A DNA stretch of 64,000 nucleotides from Mesotoga infera (GCF_900157305.1 NZ_LS974202.1:1364001-1428000), one strand, 5' to 3'. Shown: positions 35,987 to 45,238, numbered from the stretch's first letter. The notes: generated by a model not told the origin, from the letters alone. Numbers and translations: made by a program.

Positions 35987-38407
35987 TTATATTTTAATCC
36001 TCTTCAGCCTGAGCGCATTCATCACGACACTGACACTGGAGAAGGCCATGGCCGCACCGGCTATCATGGGATTCAATCTTAGACCTAACGCTGTATAGAA
36101 AAGCCCGGCCGCAACGGGAATACCTATCGTGTTGTAGAAAAAGGCCCAGAACAGGTTCTGCTTGATATTCCTTATCGTCGCCTTTGAAAGGTTTATTGAG
36201 TTCACCACGTCGTTGAGATCGTCTTTCATGAGAACGACATCGGCGGCCTCTATCGCGATGTCTGTACCCGAACCGATGGCGATTCCCACGTCGGCCGCCG
36301 CAAGAGCCGGAGAATCGTTTATCCCGTCTCCCACCATGGCGACCGTGAAGCCTTTCTCTTTCAACTGTCCGACTTTCTCCGCTTTGTGCTGAGGCATAAC
36401 TTCCGCGATCACCCTGTCAACCCCAACCTGTGCCGCTATTGCCCTGGCCGTTCTTTCGTTGTCTCCGGTCATCATATAAGTCTCTACGCCCGATCTTTTA
36501 AGTTTTTCTATGGCTCTGACCGACGAATCCTTTATTACGTCGGCGATCCCCAGGACGGCCATCGCTTTCTCGTCGTAAGAGGCGACGACCGGCGTCTTTC
36601 CGAGTTCGGAAAGGGAACGAACGAGTTCATCGACCTCCTTTCCCGTGGTCCCTATAAAACCGGGGTTCCCCAGCTTCACCTTCCCGCCGTTTATTGTGGC
36701 GCTTATCCCGCCTCCGGCAACGGCCTGAAAATCCGATACTTGCAGCAGATCGCCTTCGTAACCGTCTAGTATCGCCCTGTCCAATGGATGGGAACTTCTG
36801 CTGGCTATGCTCGCGACCAGTCTGGCCGCTTCCTTTTCGGTGAAGCCGTTCAATACCTTGAAATCGACCAGCTGCGGCTTTCCTCTGGTGATCGTGCCGG
36901 TCTTGTCGAAAATGACGGCATCGACTTTATGGGTCGTCTCAAGAGCCTCGCCGTTTTTGAAGAGAATTCCCATTCCGGCTCCGCGTCCCGTCGCGACCAT
37001 GATCGCCGTCGGTGTGGCCAGTCCAAGGGCACAGGGGCAGGCTATGACCAGCACCGCGATCGTCATCGACATGGAAAAGGTGAAGCCGTAGCCCAGGGCT
37101 ATCCAGCTCACGAAAGTGACAAGGGCGACCACCAGAACGAATGGAACGAAGTAGCCGCTAACCGTGTCCGCAAGGCGTGCGATCGGGGCTTTCGAGGCCT
37201 GGGCCTCTTCGACCATTTTTATGATCTTCGACAGAACGGTGTCGCTTCCCACGCGAGAGGCCCTTATCTCTATTGCGCCGTTTATGTTCACCGTGCCGCC
37301 GGTCACTTTCGAGCCTTCTCCGACATCTACGGGGATAGATTCTCCCGTAAGCATCGATTGATCGACCGAAGCGGTCCCGTCGATAACCGTTCCGTCAACG
37401 GGAATCGACATACCCGCCTTGACCAGCAATACATCCCCCGCTTCGACTTCTTCGAGAGGAATTTCGACGAACCTCTCTTCACGTTTCACCAGTGCCTTCT
37501 TCGGTGCCAGGTTCATCAACTTTCTTATAGCCTCCGAAGTCTTTCCTCTCGACAGGTTCTCGAAGTACTTCCCCAGAGAGATCAGCGCGATTATAACTCC
37601 GGCCGATTCGAAGTAAAGATCGCCGGCGTAATTGTGGTACCCTGAAGCGATCTGCACGGTCGCAAAAACACCGTAGATAAAGGCTGCACCGGTTCCGAGG
37701 CCTACCAGAGTATCCATATTTGGGTGGCCCCTGAAGAGATTTGGAATTCCCTTGAGGTAGAAATCTCTCCCGGCGATTATTATAGGGAGCGTTAGAAATA
37801 GCTGGACAAGCGCGAAGTTCAAGGGATTCATGTGAGGATCGATGAAAGAAGGCAGTTTCAATCCCGTCATATGACCCATTGCGATAATCAGGAGAGGAAT
37901 GGCGAAGACAATAGAAACGAGGAATTTCTGTTTATAGCTCTTGATCGCGGCTTCCTTTTTAAGTCTGGATTGCTCGGAATCGGAGTTTGTAAAGGCGCTC
38001 GCCCGGTATCCGGCCTTTTCGATTGCCTCCTTTATCGAAGATATCCTCAGCTTATCGGGATCGTACTTGACGGTTGCCCTTTCCGTCGCCAGATTGACGG
38101 AGACCTCGCTTACGCCTTCGAGCTTTGCGACAGCCTTTTTCACCGCCGAAACACAGGCCGCGCAGGTCATGCCGTCTATCTCGAGCGTGACTATTCTCTC
38201 TTTGCTCACTTCTTCGAGCTCATATCCGGCCTTCTTCACAAGATTGAAGAGCTTCTCCTCGTCGAAGTCGCCCGAGAGTTCGAATGTCAACTTTTCGGTG
38301 GAGAGGTTGACCACCGGACTGGACACACCCTCAACCTTCGATGCCGCCTTTTCGACTGCCCTTACACAGGCGGCGCAGGTCATACCTTTGACAACATATT
38401 CTTTCAT
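35987..38407 (-). CDS. copA: Cu(I)-exporting P1B-type ATPase
   Basis: ATG 38407 is preceded by GGAGGTCGCC, giving 806 residues; seven extra upstream codons are in frame. Two N-terminal HMA domains each carry GMTCAAC. Membrane helices, the actuator motif MLTGESIPVDVGEGS, the channel motif VIACPCALGLATPTA, the phosphorylation site FDKTGTITRGKP and the hinge MVGDGINDSPALAAADVG follow in the usual order. The CPC motif and C-terminal NxxxxS/MxxSS-like residues fit the P1B-1 copper class. It pumps Cu(I) out using ATP, with CopZ and CsoR encoded downstream. Confidence 0.96.
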   Translation of the reverse strand: MKEYVVKGMTCAACVRAVEKAASKVEGVSSPVVNLSTEKLTFELSGDFDEEKLFNLVKKAGYELEEVSKERIVTLEIDGMTCAACVSAVKKAVAKLEGVSEVSVNLATERATVKYDPDKLRISSIKEAIEKAGYRASAFTNSDSEQSRLKKEAAIKSYKQKFLVSIVFAIPLLIIAMGHMTGLKLPSFIDPHMNPLNFALVQLFLTLPIIIAGRDFYLKGIPNLFRGHPNMDTLVGLGTGAAFIYGVFATVQIASGYHNYAGDLYFESAGVIIALISLGKYFENLSRGKTSEAIRKLMNLAPKKALVKREERFVEIPLEEVEAGDVLLVKAGMSIPVDGTVIDGTASVDQSMLTGESIPVDVGEGSKVTGGTVNINGAIEIRASRVGSDTVLSKIIKMVEEAQASKAPIARLADTVSGYFVPFVLVVALVTFVSWIALGYGFTFSMSMTIAVLVIACPCALGLATPTAIMVATGRGAGMGILFKNGEALETTHKVDAVIFDKTGTITRGKPQLVDFKVLNGFTEKEAARLVASIASRSSHPLDRAILDGYEGDLLQVSDFQAVAGGGISATINGGKVKLGNPGFIGTTGKEVDELVRSLSELGKTPVVASYDEKAMAVLGIADVIKDSSVRAIEKLKRSGVETYMMTGDNERTARAIAAQVGVDRVIAEVMPQHKAEKVGQLKEKGFTVAMVGDGINDSPALAAADVGIAIGSGTDIAIEAADVVLMKDDLNDVVNSINLSKATIRNIKQNLFWAFFYNTIGIPVAAGLFYTALGLRLNPMIAGAAMAFSSVSVVMNALRLKRIKI

Positions 38408-38442
38408 GGCGACCTCCAATCTGGACACGATCTATCAACCCA

Positions 38443-38456
38443 CTCCCCGGGGGGAG
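38443..38456. promoter_or_regulatory. Candidate CsoR operator
   Basis: CTCCCC-GG-GGGGAG is an inverted repeat of six with a two-base centre. It lies 11 bases downstream of the copA -10 box, and the G/C-rich character matches known CsoR sites flanked by A/T. Confidence 0.65.
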
Positions 38457-38467
38457 GGGATAATATA

Positions 38468-38496
38468 ATAATACAACATTTTTTATCAGATTTCAA
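38468..38496 (-). promoter_or_regulatory. Promoter of the copA operon
   Basis: On the minus strand TTGAAA (38491-38496) and TATTAT (38468-38473) are separated by 17 bases, and the palindromic operator candidate follows. Confidence 0.75.
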
Positions 38497-38589
38497 CGGG
38501 CCGGTATATTTAGCGGAGAAAACTGGTTGTGAAGAGCGGTTCTTAGTAATTAAGGAGCGCGAGAGGAGTAGAGAGGAAGAGAGAGAGGA

Positions 38590-38985
38590 GAGAAAACCCG
38601 TCCTTTCCTCCCTTCCCGTCATGCCGAACCTGATCCGGCATCCTGGTCCTTCGTAAGGGTAAAAGAGCGAGATCCCGTATAGGAGCACTACGGGATGACG
38701 GGATTGGATACGGGATGGCAACCCTTCGGGTCATCCTGGCGTACTCCTAGCCAGGATCCCGGTCTTCGCGAGGCGAGGAGAACGGGATTTTGATCTTCTT
38801 ACCTCTGACCTCATACCTCTTACCTCTGTTTAGAGACGAACGAGAAGAGCGAGATCCCGTATAGGAGCACTACGGGATGACACGGGATGACAGCCCCTTC
38901 ACGTCATGCCGGACACCGATCCGGCATCTCCGTCCTTCTCGTGAGCTGAGCGAACTCTCGACGCTCTTTCTCGCGTTTTGCGAAC
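38590..38985. repeat. Hairpin-mosaic intergenic repeat block 4
   Basis: Contains two copies of ATCCCGTA-taggagcac-TACGGGATGAC, GTCATCCTGGC-gtactccta-GCCAGGAT (a stem variant of the CCTGAC/GTCAGG hairpin elsewhere) and ATGCCGGA-caccga-TCCGGCAT. A T/C-rich stretch at 38798-38829 (repeats of TTACCTCTGACCTCATACC) lies inside. No gene is seen between copA and comM. Confidence 0.85.
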
Positions 38986-38991
38986 AATCTA

Positions 38992-40503
38992 TCACGTCTT
39001 CTTCCTGTACTGTATCGCCTCGGCGATGTGCCGGGCGAGAACCTTGCTTTCTTCGAGGTCGGCTATGGTAAGGGCGACTTTCAGGACCCTGTCTATAGCC
39101 CGGGCCGTCAATTTCATCTTGTCCACCGCGCCCGATAGCAAAGACCTGGACGTCGTATCCAGATTAACGTATTCCTTCAGCAGGGAGTGCCCAAGCTGGC
39201 TGTTAGAGAAGAGGTTCATTCCTCTGTATCTCTCCAGTTGCCTGCTGCGTGCCCTGACGACCCGCTCCCTCACACTGGCGGAGCTTTCAGCGGTAGAGGT
39301 TTCCATATACTTGTCGAAGTCCAGACGGGGCATATCGACGAATATATCTATCCTGTCCTCCATGGGGCCGGAAATCTTTCTGTTGTATCTCTGTATTTCA
39401 TACCAGGAGCATGTACACTCTCTGGTCTTGTCTCCGTACCAGCCGCAGGGGCAGGGGTTCTGCGCCGCCACCATCATGAATCTGGCCGGATAAGTCACTG
39501 TGAGCTTGGCCCGCGCCACGGTTATGACTCCATCTTCCAGAGGTTGCCTGAGAGCCTCTATAACATCTCGCCTGAATTCCGGGAACTCGTCCATGAAGAG
39601 AACGCCGTTGTGAGAGAGGCTTATCTCACCGGGTCTCGCGTCGTTTCCGCCACCGACTATGGAAGTCGTGGAAGCGGTGTGGTGGGGCGACCTGAAGGGT
39701 CGCTCCTTTATCAACCCTCTATCACCCAGGAGACCGGAAACGCTGTAAATCATGGTCGTTTCTATTGCCTCGTCCATCGTCAACGGCGGGAGGATCGAGG
39801 GGATTCTTCGGGCGAGCATCGTCTTTCCACATCCGGGTGAGCCTCTCAACAGAAGATTGTGACCTCCGGCGGCAGCAACCTCCGCGGCTCTCTTGGCGAA
39901 CTCCTGGCCTTTTATCTCCGACATGTCGGGAGTGTCAAGGTTTCTAAGCTCCGGCTTTTCGTATTTGATCGGCTCCTTGCGGATCTGGCCGTTCAGAAAG
40001 CCGATGAGTTCGTTGAGATTATCGATGGTATAAATGGTCAACTTGTCCACTATCGAAGCCTCGGTCTTATTTGGAGCCGGGAGAACTACCTTGGTACCGT
40101 TTGCCTTTCTGGACAGAGAGAGAAGTATGGGCAACACGCCCCTGACCTTTCTTAAACTTCCGTCGAGCCCAAGTTCCCCGAAGAAGATGAAGTCCGAAAG
40201 GTCGGTTTTGATCTGCGCGGTGGCCTTCAATAATCCCACCGCGATCGGAAGGTCAAGGTAAGAACCCTCCTTTTTAACATCGCTCGGAGCGAGGTTGACC
40301 GTGATCCTTCCATTCGGGAGTTCGATCCCTGAGTTCTTCACGGCGCTTTTTACCCTCTTCTTACTCTCTTTGACCACCGTGTCGCCCAGTCCCACTATAT
40401 CCATGTCCTGGACCAGAGACCTGCTATCTATATCGAGTTCGACAAGCACATCCATCACTTTGAGGCCCATGGTCGTGATTGTTCTAACCCTTGAATAGCG
40501 CAT
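38992..40503 (-). CDS. comM: ComM/YifB-family AAA+ ATPase (Mg-chelatase-like)
   Basis: The ATG at 40503 follows GGAGGTAATAAA and gives 503 residues, the family size; the open frame extends 35 codons further upstream. The N-terminal Lon-protease-like fold (VRTITTMGLKVMDVLVELDI, VNLAPSDVKKEGSYLDLPIA) precedes the AAA core: Walker A LLRGSPGCGKTMLARR, Walker B NGVLFMDEFPEF, and sensor region AQNPCPCGWYGDKTRECTCS with conserved cysteines. ComM is a hexameric helicase that promotes branch migration of incoming DNA during natural transformation. The gene is divergent from a NUDIX gene. Confidence 0.94.
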   Translation of the reverse strand: MRYSRVRTITTMGLKVMDVLVELDIDSRSLVQDMDIVGLGDTVVKESKKRVKSAVKNSGIELPNGRITVNLAPSDVKKEGSYLDLPIAVGLLKATAQIKTDLSDFIFFGELGLDGSLRKVRGVLPILLSLSRKANGTKVVLPAPNKTEASIVDKLTIYTIDNLNELIGFLNGQIRKEPIKYEKPELRNLDTPDMSEIKGQEFAKRAAEVAAAGGHNLLLRGSPGCGKTMLARRIPSILPPLTMDEAIETTMIYSVSGLLGDRGLIKERPFRSPHHTASTTSIVGGGNDARPGEISLSHNGVLFMDEFPEFRRDVIEALRQPLEDGVITVARAKLTVTYPARFMMVAAQNPCPCGWYGDKTRECTCSWYEIQRYNRKISGPMEDRIDIFVDMPRLDFDKYMETSTAESSASVRERVVRARSRQLERYRGMNLFSNSQLGHSLLKEYVNLDTTSRSLLSGAVDKMKLTARAIDRVLKVALTIADLEESKVLARHIAEAIQYRKKT

Positions 40504-40593
40504 TTTATTACCTCCAATCCTACCTATGATTCTATCATCAATCATGTGGGCATAAATGATATACTTATTTTGAGGGATGATTGAGGTGCGACC

Positions 40594-41076
40594 ATGAAGA
40601 GTACACATCGTGTAAGCGTGAGAGCCTTAGTTTTGAAAGACAACTCAGTTCTTCTTGTTCGTCATGCTCATCAAGACAGACCTCCTTTCTGGTGTTTCCC
40701 CGGCGGATTAGTTGAAGAAAACGAAGATCTTCTATTTGCGGTTCGAAGAGAGCTTGTCGAAGAGACCGGTATCTCGGTAGAACCTCTATCCGTGGTTGCA
40801 CTGCAGGAGTTCAGAAAGGAGAAGCTGCTGGAGGTGATATTCCTCTGTAATTACACGGGTGGTACCGTCTCACTTGGGAGCGATCCGGACAATTCCGGCC
40901 CGCCGGTACTGGTAGATGCCAGGTGGGTGCCCATCGAGACTCTAGGTTCGTTCCAGGTGCATCCGGCGGAGTTGATTCCCCATTTGATCGAGTATGGAGG
41001 CAAAATCGGAGCGGGCCGTTTCTTCTCCGTTTCCAGTAAATACTCGATGATTCAAAACCTTGCCGGTGAGGTGTAG
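40594..41076 (+). CDS. NUDIX hydrolase
   Basis: The 160-residue protein has a recognisable Nudix box at about residues 37-60 (GGLVEENEDLLF followed by AVRRELVEETGISVE), including REL-EETG. The fold starts RVSVRALVLKDNSVLLVRHA. It hydrolyses a nucleoside diphosphate linked to another moiety. Substrate is undetermined. ATG follows GAGGTGCGACC. It precedes hpf in the same direction with a 77-base gap. Confidence 0.9.
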   Translation: MKSTHRVSVRALVLKDNSVLLVRHAHQDRPPFWCFPGGLVEENEDLLFAVRRELVEETGISVEPLSVVALQEFRKEKLLEVIFLCNYTGGTVSLGSDPDNSGPPVLVDARWVPIETLGSFQVHPAELIPHLIEYGGKIGAGRFFSVSSKYSMIQNLAGEV

Positions 41077-41153
41077 CAGGTATCACCGCGTACGATTCTT
41101 TGGTGCAAGTGGCAACAAAACTTCAGTCACATCACTGCGAGAGGAGGGTTATC

Positions 41154-41690
41154 ATGGATTACAACATCTACTCAAAGGACGTAACAATAACAGATTCCAT
41201 GAAAGACTACATCGACAAAAGGTTCTCAAAAGTGTCAAAAGTTGTGAACGAAGAAAAAGTGATCTCTATGGATCTCCGGTTGTCGAAGGTGAGAGCCTTT
41301 TACAATGTCGAGGCTACCGCCCATCTTCCAGGGGTAGTTCTCAGGGTCGAGGAGAAGGGAAGCGATTTCTACACGGTGGTCGATGCGGCATCCGACGCTT
41401 TCGAGAGAAGGCTGAAGAGATTCAAAGAGAGAACTAGATTCAAACACAAGAATGGCATTAAGGAAAACCTTGAATCTGTTCCCTCCCAGTTCGAAGAAGA
41501 AGAACAGTTTACTACGATAACCAGGAGAAAGAGATTCACGATCAAGCCTATGACCGAAGAAGAGGCTCTACTACAGATGGAGATGCTGGGACACACCTTC
41601 TTCGTTTTCAGAAACATCGTCACCGATGAAGTGAATGTCATCTATACCAGAAAAAACGGAAGTCTTGGAATAATAGAGATGAACGAATGA
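41154..41690 (+). CDS. hpf: Ribosome hibernation promoting factor, long form
   Basis: ATG 41154 follows GAGGAGGG with a five-base spacer. The 178-residue protein has the N-terminal HPF/RaiA domain (YSKDVTITDSMKDYIDKRFS, DFYTVVDAASDAFERRLKRF). The C-terminal dimerisation domain (KRFTIKPMTEEEALLQMEML, VFRNIVTDEVNVIYTRKNGS) makes it the long form that dimerises 70S ribosomes into 100S particles in non-growing cells. A strong terminator follows directly. Confidence 0.95.
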   Translation: MDYNIYSKDVTITDSMKDYIDKRFSKVSKVVNEEKVISMDLRLSKVRAFYNVEATAHLPGVVLRVEEKGSDFYTVVDAASDAFERRLKRFKERTRFKHKNGIKENLESVPSQFEEEEQFTTITRRKRFTIKPMTEEEALLQMEMLGHTFFVFRNIVTDEVNVIYTRKNGSLGIIEMNE

Positions 41691-41694
41691 CGAC

Positions 41695-41725
41695 ACGGCC
41701 ACCATATGGTGGCCGTCTTTTTTTT
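41695..41725 (+). terminator. Terminator after hpf
   Basis: A perfect 22-base palindrome (ACGGCCACCAT/ATGGTGGCCGT, 41695-41716) is followed by CTTTTTTTT. Confidence 0.93.
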
Positions 41726-41737
41726 GGCGGGCTCGGT

Positions 41738-41743
41738 TATAAT
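41738..41743 (+). promoter_or_regulatory. -10 box before the RNase G gene
   Basis: TATAAT lies 16 bases before the chosen ATG at 41760. It makes the upstream part of the open frame untranslated. The -35 is not clear. Confidence 0.5.
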
Positions 41744-41759
41744 ATACAGAAGATCTGCA

Positions 41760-43265
41760 ATGTTCAGAAGCAATGAAAGGGCGGTGGCAACAATCAAGAA
41801 CAGAACTCAGACTATCATCTTCAGCAGGGTTGAGGATGAAGTCAGGATCGCCTCGGTGGATTCCGATCAACTCGAAGAGATATTTTTCGAGGACATGGAT
41901 AGCGAGAGCGTTACAGGAAATATCTACCTTGGAAAAGTCGAAAACGTCGTTCCCAGTCTCGAAGCGGCCTTTGTGAATATAGGTATCGGAAGAAACGCCT
42001 TTCTGAGATTTAAGGATGCCTCCGGCCAGCAGAAACTCGAGAAGAACCAAAAAGTACTCGTACAGGTTAGCAAAGACCCGATAGGTTCGAAAGGGCCTCA
42101 GATAACTTTGAAGGTCAGCATACCGGGCAGGAGCCTCGTTTATACACCCTTTTCTAAACACATAGGCATTTCGAAGAAGATCTCCGATTCCCAGGAAAGG
42201 CACAGGTTGACAGCTGTGGCGAAATCGCTTCTCGAGAGCAAAGAGGGTGTGATCTTCAGGACGGCTTCCTACGGGCTCGGTGAGGAGACCATAAAAGACG
42301 AGCTGGAAGGGCTCAGAGAAAACTGGAAAAAGATAAATGAAACCTTCAAGCGCGGGCGAAAACCCAAGATTCTCTACGAAGAACCTTCGTTCGTAGAGTA
42401 CATCCTCCGCGAAAGGCTCACCGAGAGCACAAAAGAAATCGTCGTCGATTCGGAAGAACTATGGCACGAGGTGGTGGCCGGGATAAGCAAATTCAAGGCC
42501 GGCTTCAAACCGGTAGTCAGATACGTCGAAGGAGATGCCTTCGCAACCGAGGACATCTACGAGAAGCTCAAGATTCTCTATACTAGAACGGTCGCTCTCC
42601 CCGGCGGCGGAAATATCTATATCGACAGAACCGAGGCCATGACGGTCATAGACGTCAACTCGGCCGGCAACCTCTCTGGAAGCGATGTCTCGGAGACCTC
42701 CCTGAACACAAACCTGGAAGCGGCTTCGGAAATCGCGAGGCAGCTCCGGCTGAGGAACATCGGCGGTATCGTCGTGATCGACTTTATAGATATGAAGACC
42801 GATGAAGACAGGCAAAAGATCATATCCAGTCTGAGCAACGAATTCAAGAAAGACAAGGCGCGGACCATGATCATGGGTTTCACCAGACTCGGTCTTCTCG
42901 AGATGACCAGAAAGAGATCTACTGCCGCGATAGGTTCCAAACTTTACTCTTCCTGCCCCGTCTGCAAGGGAACGGGAAGGATAGAATCGCCGCGGGCCGT
43001 TTATCAGAGGTTGCTCAAAGACCTGACGCGCGGTTTCCAGGATCAGACGATAAATGGAGCTTCGGTGCAGGTTTATCAGAATATGTCGGGGATACTCACG
43101 CCGGAGACCCAGAAAAACCTCCTGAAGACTCTCAAAAAAGAAGTGTCGGTAAGTTTCACATGGCCGGTTCCCACGACTTACGACATCAAGTTTATCAAAA
43201 AGCAGGAACAGCCAAAAAAAACCAAGAAGCAGGAGAAGAAAAAAGAAAAGAAGGAGTCGGCCTGA
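41760..43265 (+). CDS. rng: Ribonuclease G/E family endoribonuclease
   Basis: The ATG at 41760 gives 501 residues; the ribosome site is weak and a GTG at 41784 is possible. The S1-type domain (GNIYLGKVENVVPSLEAAFV, NIGIGRNAFLRF), the region KDPIGSKGPQITLKVSIPGR, the catalytic DVNSAGNLSGSDVSETSLNT and the zinc-link CPVCKGTGRIESP are all present. The C-terminus is a lysine-rich tail rather than a degradosome scaffold, as in RNase G. It cuts single-stranded AU-rich RNA and matures 5S/16S precursors. Confidence 0.94.
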   Translation: MFRSNERAVATIKNRTQTIIFSRVEDEVRIASVDSDQLEEIFFEDMDSESVTGNIYLGKVENVVPSLEAAFVNIGIGRNAFLRFKDASGQQKLEKNQKVLVQVSKDPIGSKGPQITLKVSIPGRSLVYTPFSKHIGISKKISDSQERHRLTAVAKSLLESKEGVIFRTASYGLGEETIKDELEGLRENWKKINETFKRGRKPKILYEEPSFVEYILRERLTESTKEIVVDSEELWHEVVAGISKFKAGFKPVVRYVEGDAFATEDIYEKLKILYTRTVALPGGGNIYIDRTEAMTVIDVNSAGNLSGSDVSETSLNTNLEAASEIARQLRLRNIGGIVVIDFIDMKTDEDRQKIISSLSNEFKKDKARTMIMGFTRLGLLEMTRKRSTAAIGSKLYSSCPVCKGTGRIESPRAVYQRLLKDLTRGFQDQTINGASVQVYQNMSGILTPETQKNLLKTLKKEVSVSFTWPVPTTYDIKFIKKQEQPKKTKKQEKKKEKKESA

Positions 43266-43277
43266 CTCCTTCCTCGT

Positions 43278-43352
43278 TGGTGGATGCGACAGGGATCGAA
43301 CCTGTGGCCTCTTCCGTGTGAAGGAAGCGCTCTTCCGCTGAGCTACGCATCC
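43278..43352 (-). tRNA. tRNA-Val(CAC)
   Basis: The minus strand folds as a full cloverleaf. The acceptor is GGATGCG/CGCATCC with encoded CCA, and the D arm is GCTCAGCGGAAGAGC. The anticodon stem CTTCC/GGAAG has loop TTCACAC (anticodon CAC). The T arm is ACAGG-TTCGATC-CCTGT. The length is 75 bases including CCA. It reads GUG codons. Confidence 0.97.
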
Positions 43353-43361
43353 GTACAGTAG

Positions 43362-43390
43362 ATTCTATCACCGGTCGGGCCGACTGTCAA
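43362..43390 (-). promoter_or_regulatory. Promoter of tRNA-Val
   Basis: TTGACA (43385-43390) and TAGAAT (43362-43367) on the minus strand are spaced by 17 bases, with the tRNA 5' end 10 bases after the -10. Confidence 0.9.
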
Positions 43391-43499
43391 GTTTTCGACA
43401 GTGAAGAGAGTTGCCGTCGATGGGCCTCTATCCGGATACGGATACCATAGCGGGCGAAGAGCGATGAAATGACTCTGGAGCAAGGATATAAGCCCGTCT

Positions 43500-44330
43500 C
43501 TATCCGCTTCTTTTAAGGACGCCTTTCCGTTTGGCCCAGCCCTCCATCTTCCTGAAAAAGAGCAGACCCGATGGAAGGAGTAGCCCTCCCAGAAGTATCA
43601 AAGGCCATATATCTCCCCACATTTCGATCATGCCCTTGCCTTCGAGTATCGACGATCTCATTCCTCTCAAGGCATATGTCGCGGGAGACAACCTCCCTAC
43701 CTGCTGCATCCACTGCGGCAGTACATCGACTTCGTAATAGACCCCCGAGAACATCAGAAGGAGCGCCTGAAATATGTGGACTACCTGGGCTCCCTTCTCG
43801 GGCGATATCAGAGGCAACACGGCCGCGACTATTCCCAGACCGACGAAAGAGAAACTGGATACCGCAAGGATGCCGACCGCGGAAAGCAGATTGGCCTTCT
43901 CCAGATTCAGATCGAAGAAGATCGATACCGCCAGCAGAATCAAACCGCTCCTTAGAATCCCGTAAAGTATTGCGTAACCGCAGGTACTCAACAGGTGCGT
44001 CGCTCTTCTCACGGGTGCCATGAAAGTGTACTCTATAGTCTCTTCCCAGCGCTCCCAGGCAACGGTCTCGGCAACTATCTCGAAGAGTATGGAAAGATAA
44101 CCCCAAAGAATCGATCCCAATAGCATGTACAGTATAAGGTAACTCGTATCCAGTTTAGTGCCGGAGAAGGCTTCTATGCCTTTGCCTATGAAACCCATGG
44201 TGACGGAGTTGGCTATCGTGTACACAAAAAAGACCAGTTCCCATTTCCAGTATCTTTTGGTGAAATTGAAGTTTCTCTCTATAAAGGCCCAAGAGGCCCT
44301 AAGCTCTCTTGCAAGCGCCTGCGAACTCAT
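43500..44330 (-). CDS. ABC-2 type transporter permease
   Basis: The 276-residue protein has six hydrophobic helices and the ABC-2 signature region near the C-terminus (LLLMFSGVYYEVDVLPQWMQ, SPATYALRGMRSSILEGKGM). ABC-2 systems are mostly exporters of drugs, lipids, polysaccharide or peptides. The start overlaps the ATPase stop by four bases, so the two form one exporter. Three small ORFs precede the ATPase gene in the same direction, which makes peptide export or self-protection a specific hypothesis here. Confidence 0.92.
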   Translation of the reverse strand: MSSQALARELRASWAFIERNFNFTKRYWKWELVFFVYTIANSVTMGFIGKGIEAFSGTKLDTSYLILYMLLGSILWGYLSILFEIVAETVAWERWEETIEYTFMAPVRRATHLLSTCGYAILYGILRSGLILLAVSIFFDLNLEKANLLSAVGILAVSSFSFVGLGIVAAVLPLISPEKGAQVVHIFQALLLMFSGVYYEVDVLPQWMQQVGRLSPATYALRGMRSSILEGKGMIEMWGDIWPLILLGGLLLPSGLLFFRKMEGWAKRKGVLKRSG

Positions 44331-45121
44331 GCCGTTTCTACCTCCTGGTACTGCGCATCCTCAAGGGACATTCCCGTGTGCTCCATGAAGACATCCTCGA
44401 AGGTCGGGTTGTCCACCTTTCCTCTGAGCTGGTTCTTCAGCTCCTGCGGCCTCCCTTCTGCGACGATCTTACCCAGGTGAATTATTCCCACATAATCACA
44501 GAGCTTTTCGGCTTCTTCCATGTCGTGGGTGGTCAGGAGCATGGTCGTGTTCATATTTAATTTCACGTCTCTTATGAGTGACTGAACATCTCTCTTGGCT
44601 CTCGGATCGAGCCCCGTGGTCGGTTCGTCCAGAAGAAGCATCCTCGGTTCGGTCATGAAAGCCCTGACGATGGCGACTTTCTGTTGCATACCTCTCGAAA
44701 AGTCTTCCAGCGGATCTTTCAATCTCTTTTCGTCCAGACCGAAACGTTCGGAAAGATAGTAGATCTTCTTTATGGCTTCTCTCTTGGAAATGCCATAGAG
44801 ACCGGCCGAGAAGGCCAGATTCTCTATGGCGGACAGTTTCCTGAAAAAACTCGCCTCGACGGAGACCCTGTTGATGAGCTTCTGAACGACTCCCGCCTCT
44901 TTTTCCACATCGTGCCCGAAGACGGACACGCTGCCCCTGTCGGGTATCAAAAGAGTCGAAGCGATCCTGATGAACGTCGATTTGCCCGAGCCGTTCGGCC
45001 CCAATAGTCCGTAGATCTCTCCCTCTTTTATCCTCAAGCTTACTCCCTTGAGCGCCTTGATCTCTTTCTTGTTTTTCTTGAAAAGTTTAACCACGTTATT
45101 CGCGAAAAGCGCGTCGGCCAT
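44327..45121 (-). CDS. ABC exporter ATP-binding protein
   Basis: The 264-residue protein has Walker A GLLGPNGSGKSTFI, the signature LEDFSRGMQQKVAIVRAFMT (in place of LSGGQ), Walker B MLLLDEPTTGLDP and the switch LLTTHDMEEAEKL. It is of the DRA/CcmA type that pairs with ABC-2 permeases. ATG 45121 follows GGAGGTGCGTA, with the stop of the third small peptide ORF just ahead (45134-45136). It drives export by the downstream permease. Confidence 0.95.
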   Translation of the reverse strand: MADALFANNVVKLFKKNKKEIKALKGVSLRIKEGEIYGLLGPNGSGKSTFIRIASTLLIPDRGSVSVFGHDVEKEAGVVQKLINRVSVEASFFRKLSAIENLAFSAGLYGISKREAIKKIYYLSERFGLDEKRLKDPLEDFSRGMQQKVAIVRAFMTEPRMLLLDEPTTGLDPRAKRDVQSLIRDVKLNMNTTMLLTTHDMEEAEKLCDYVGIIHLGKIVAEGRPQELKNQLRGKVDNPTFEDVFMEHTGMSLEDAQYQEVETA

Positions 45122-45133
45122 TACGCACCTCCA

Positions 45134-45238
45134 TCAAAGATAATGGGGCCTGCTGAACTTGCTTTCGATCTCGACTTTCTGTCTTTCAACTATTCCATCT
45201 ATGAAAATCTCTCTCGAACCTCTATAAATCTTTTTCAT
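45134..45238 (-). CDS. Small peptide ORF C (34 residues) before the ABC exporter
   Basis: It starts at ATG 45238, seven bases after GGAGG, and its A is the last base of the preceding ORF stop (TGATG overlap). The stop is 12 bases before the ATPase start. The peptide opens MKKIYRGSREIFIDG, contains RQKVEIESK and ends FSRPHYL. It shares KVEIE and an aromatic/Pro-containing C-terminus ending in Leu with ORF A. Coupled translation with both neighbours argues that it is real. No homologue is recognised. Candidate exported signal, RiPP precursor or small membrane-independent regulator. Confidence 0.6.
   Translation of the reverse strand: MKKIYRGSREIFIDGIVERQKVEIESKFSRPHYL

Noticed and set aside
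38404-38734. Two overlapping minus-strand frames upstream of copA
   Set aside because: They consist of repeat block 4 sequence and the copA promoter region, with no ribosome site.
43353-43499. A small gene or RNA between tRNA-Val and the ABC permease
   Set aside because: Apart from the tRNA promoter I see only unstructured sequence, and no ORF with a ribosome site.
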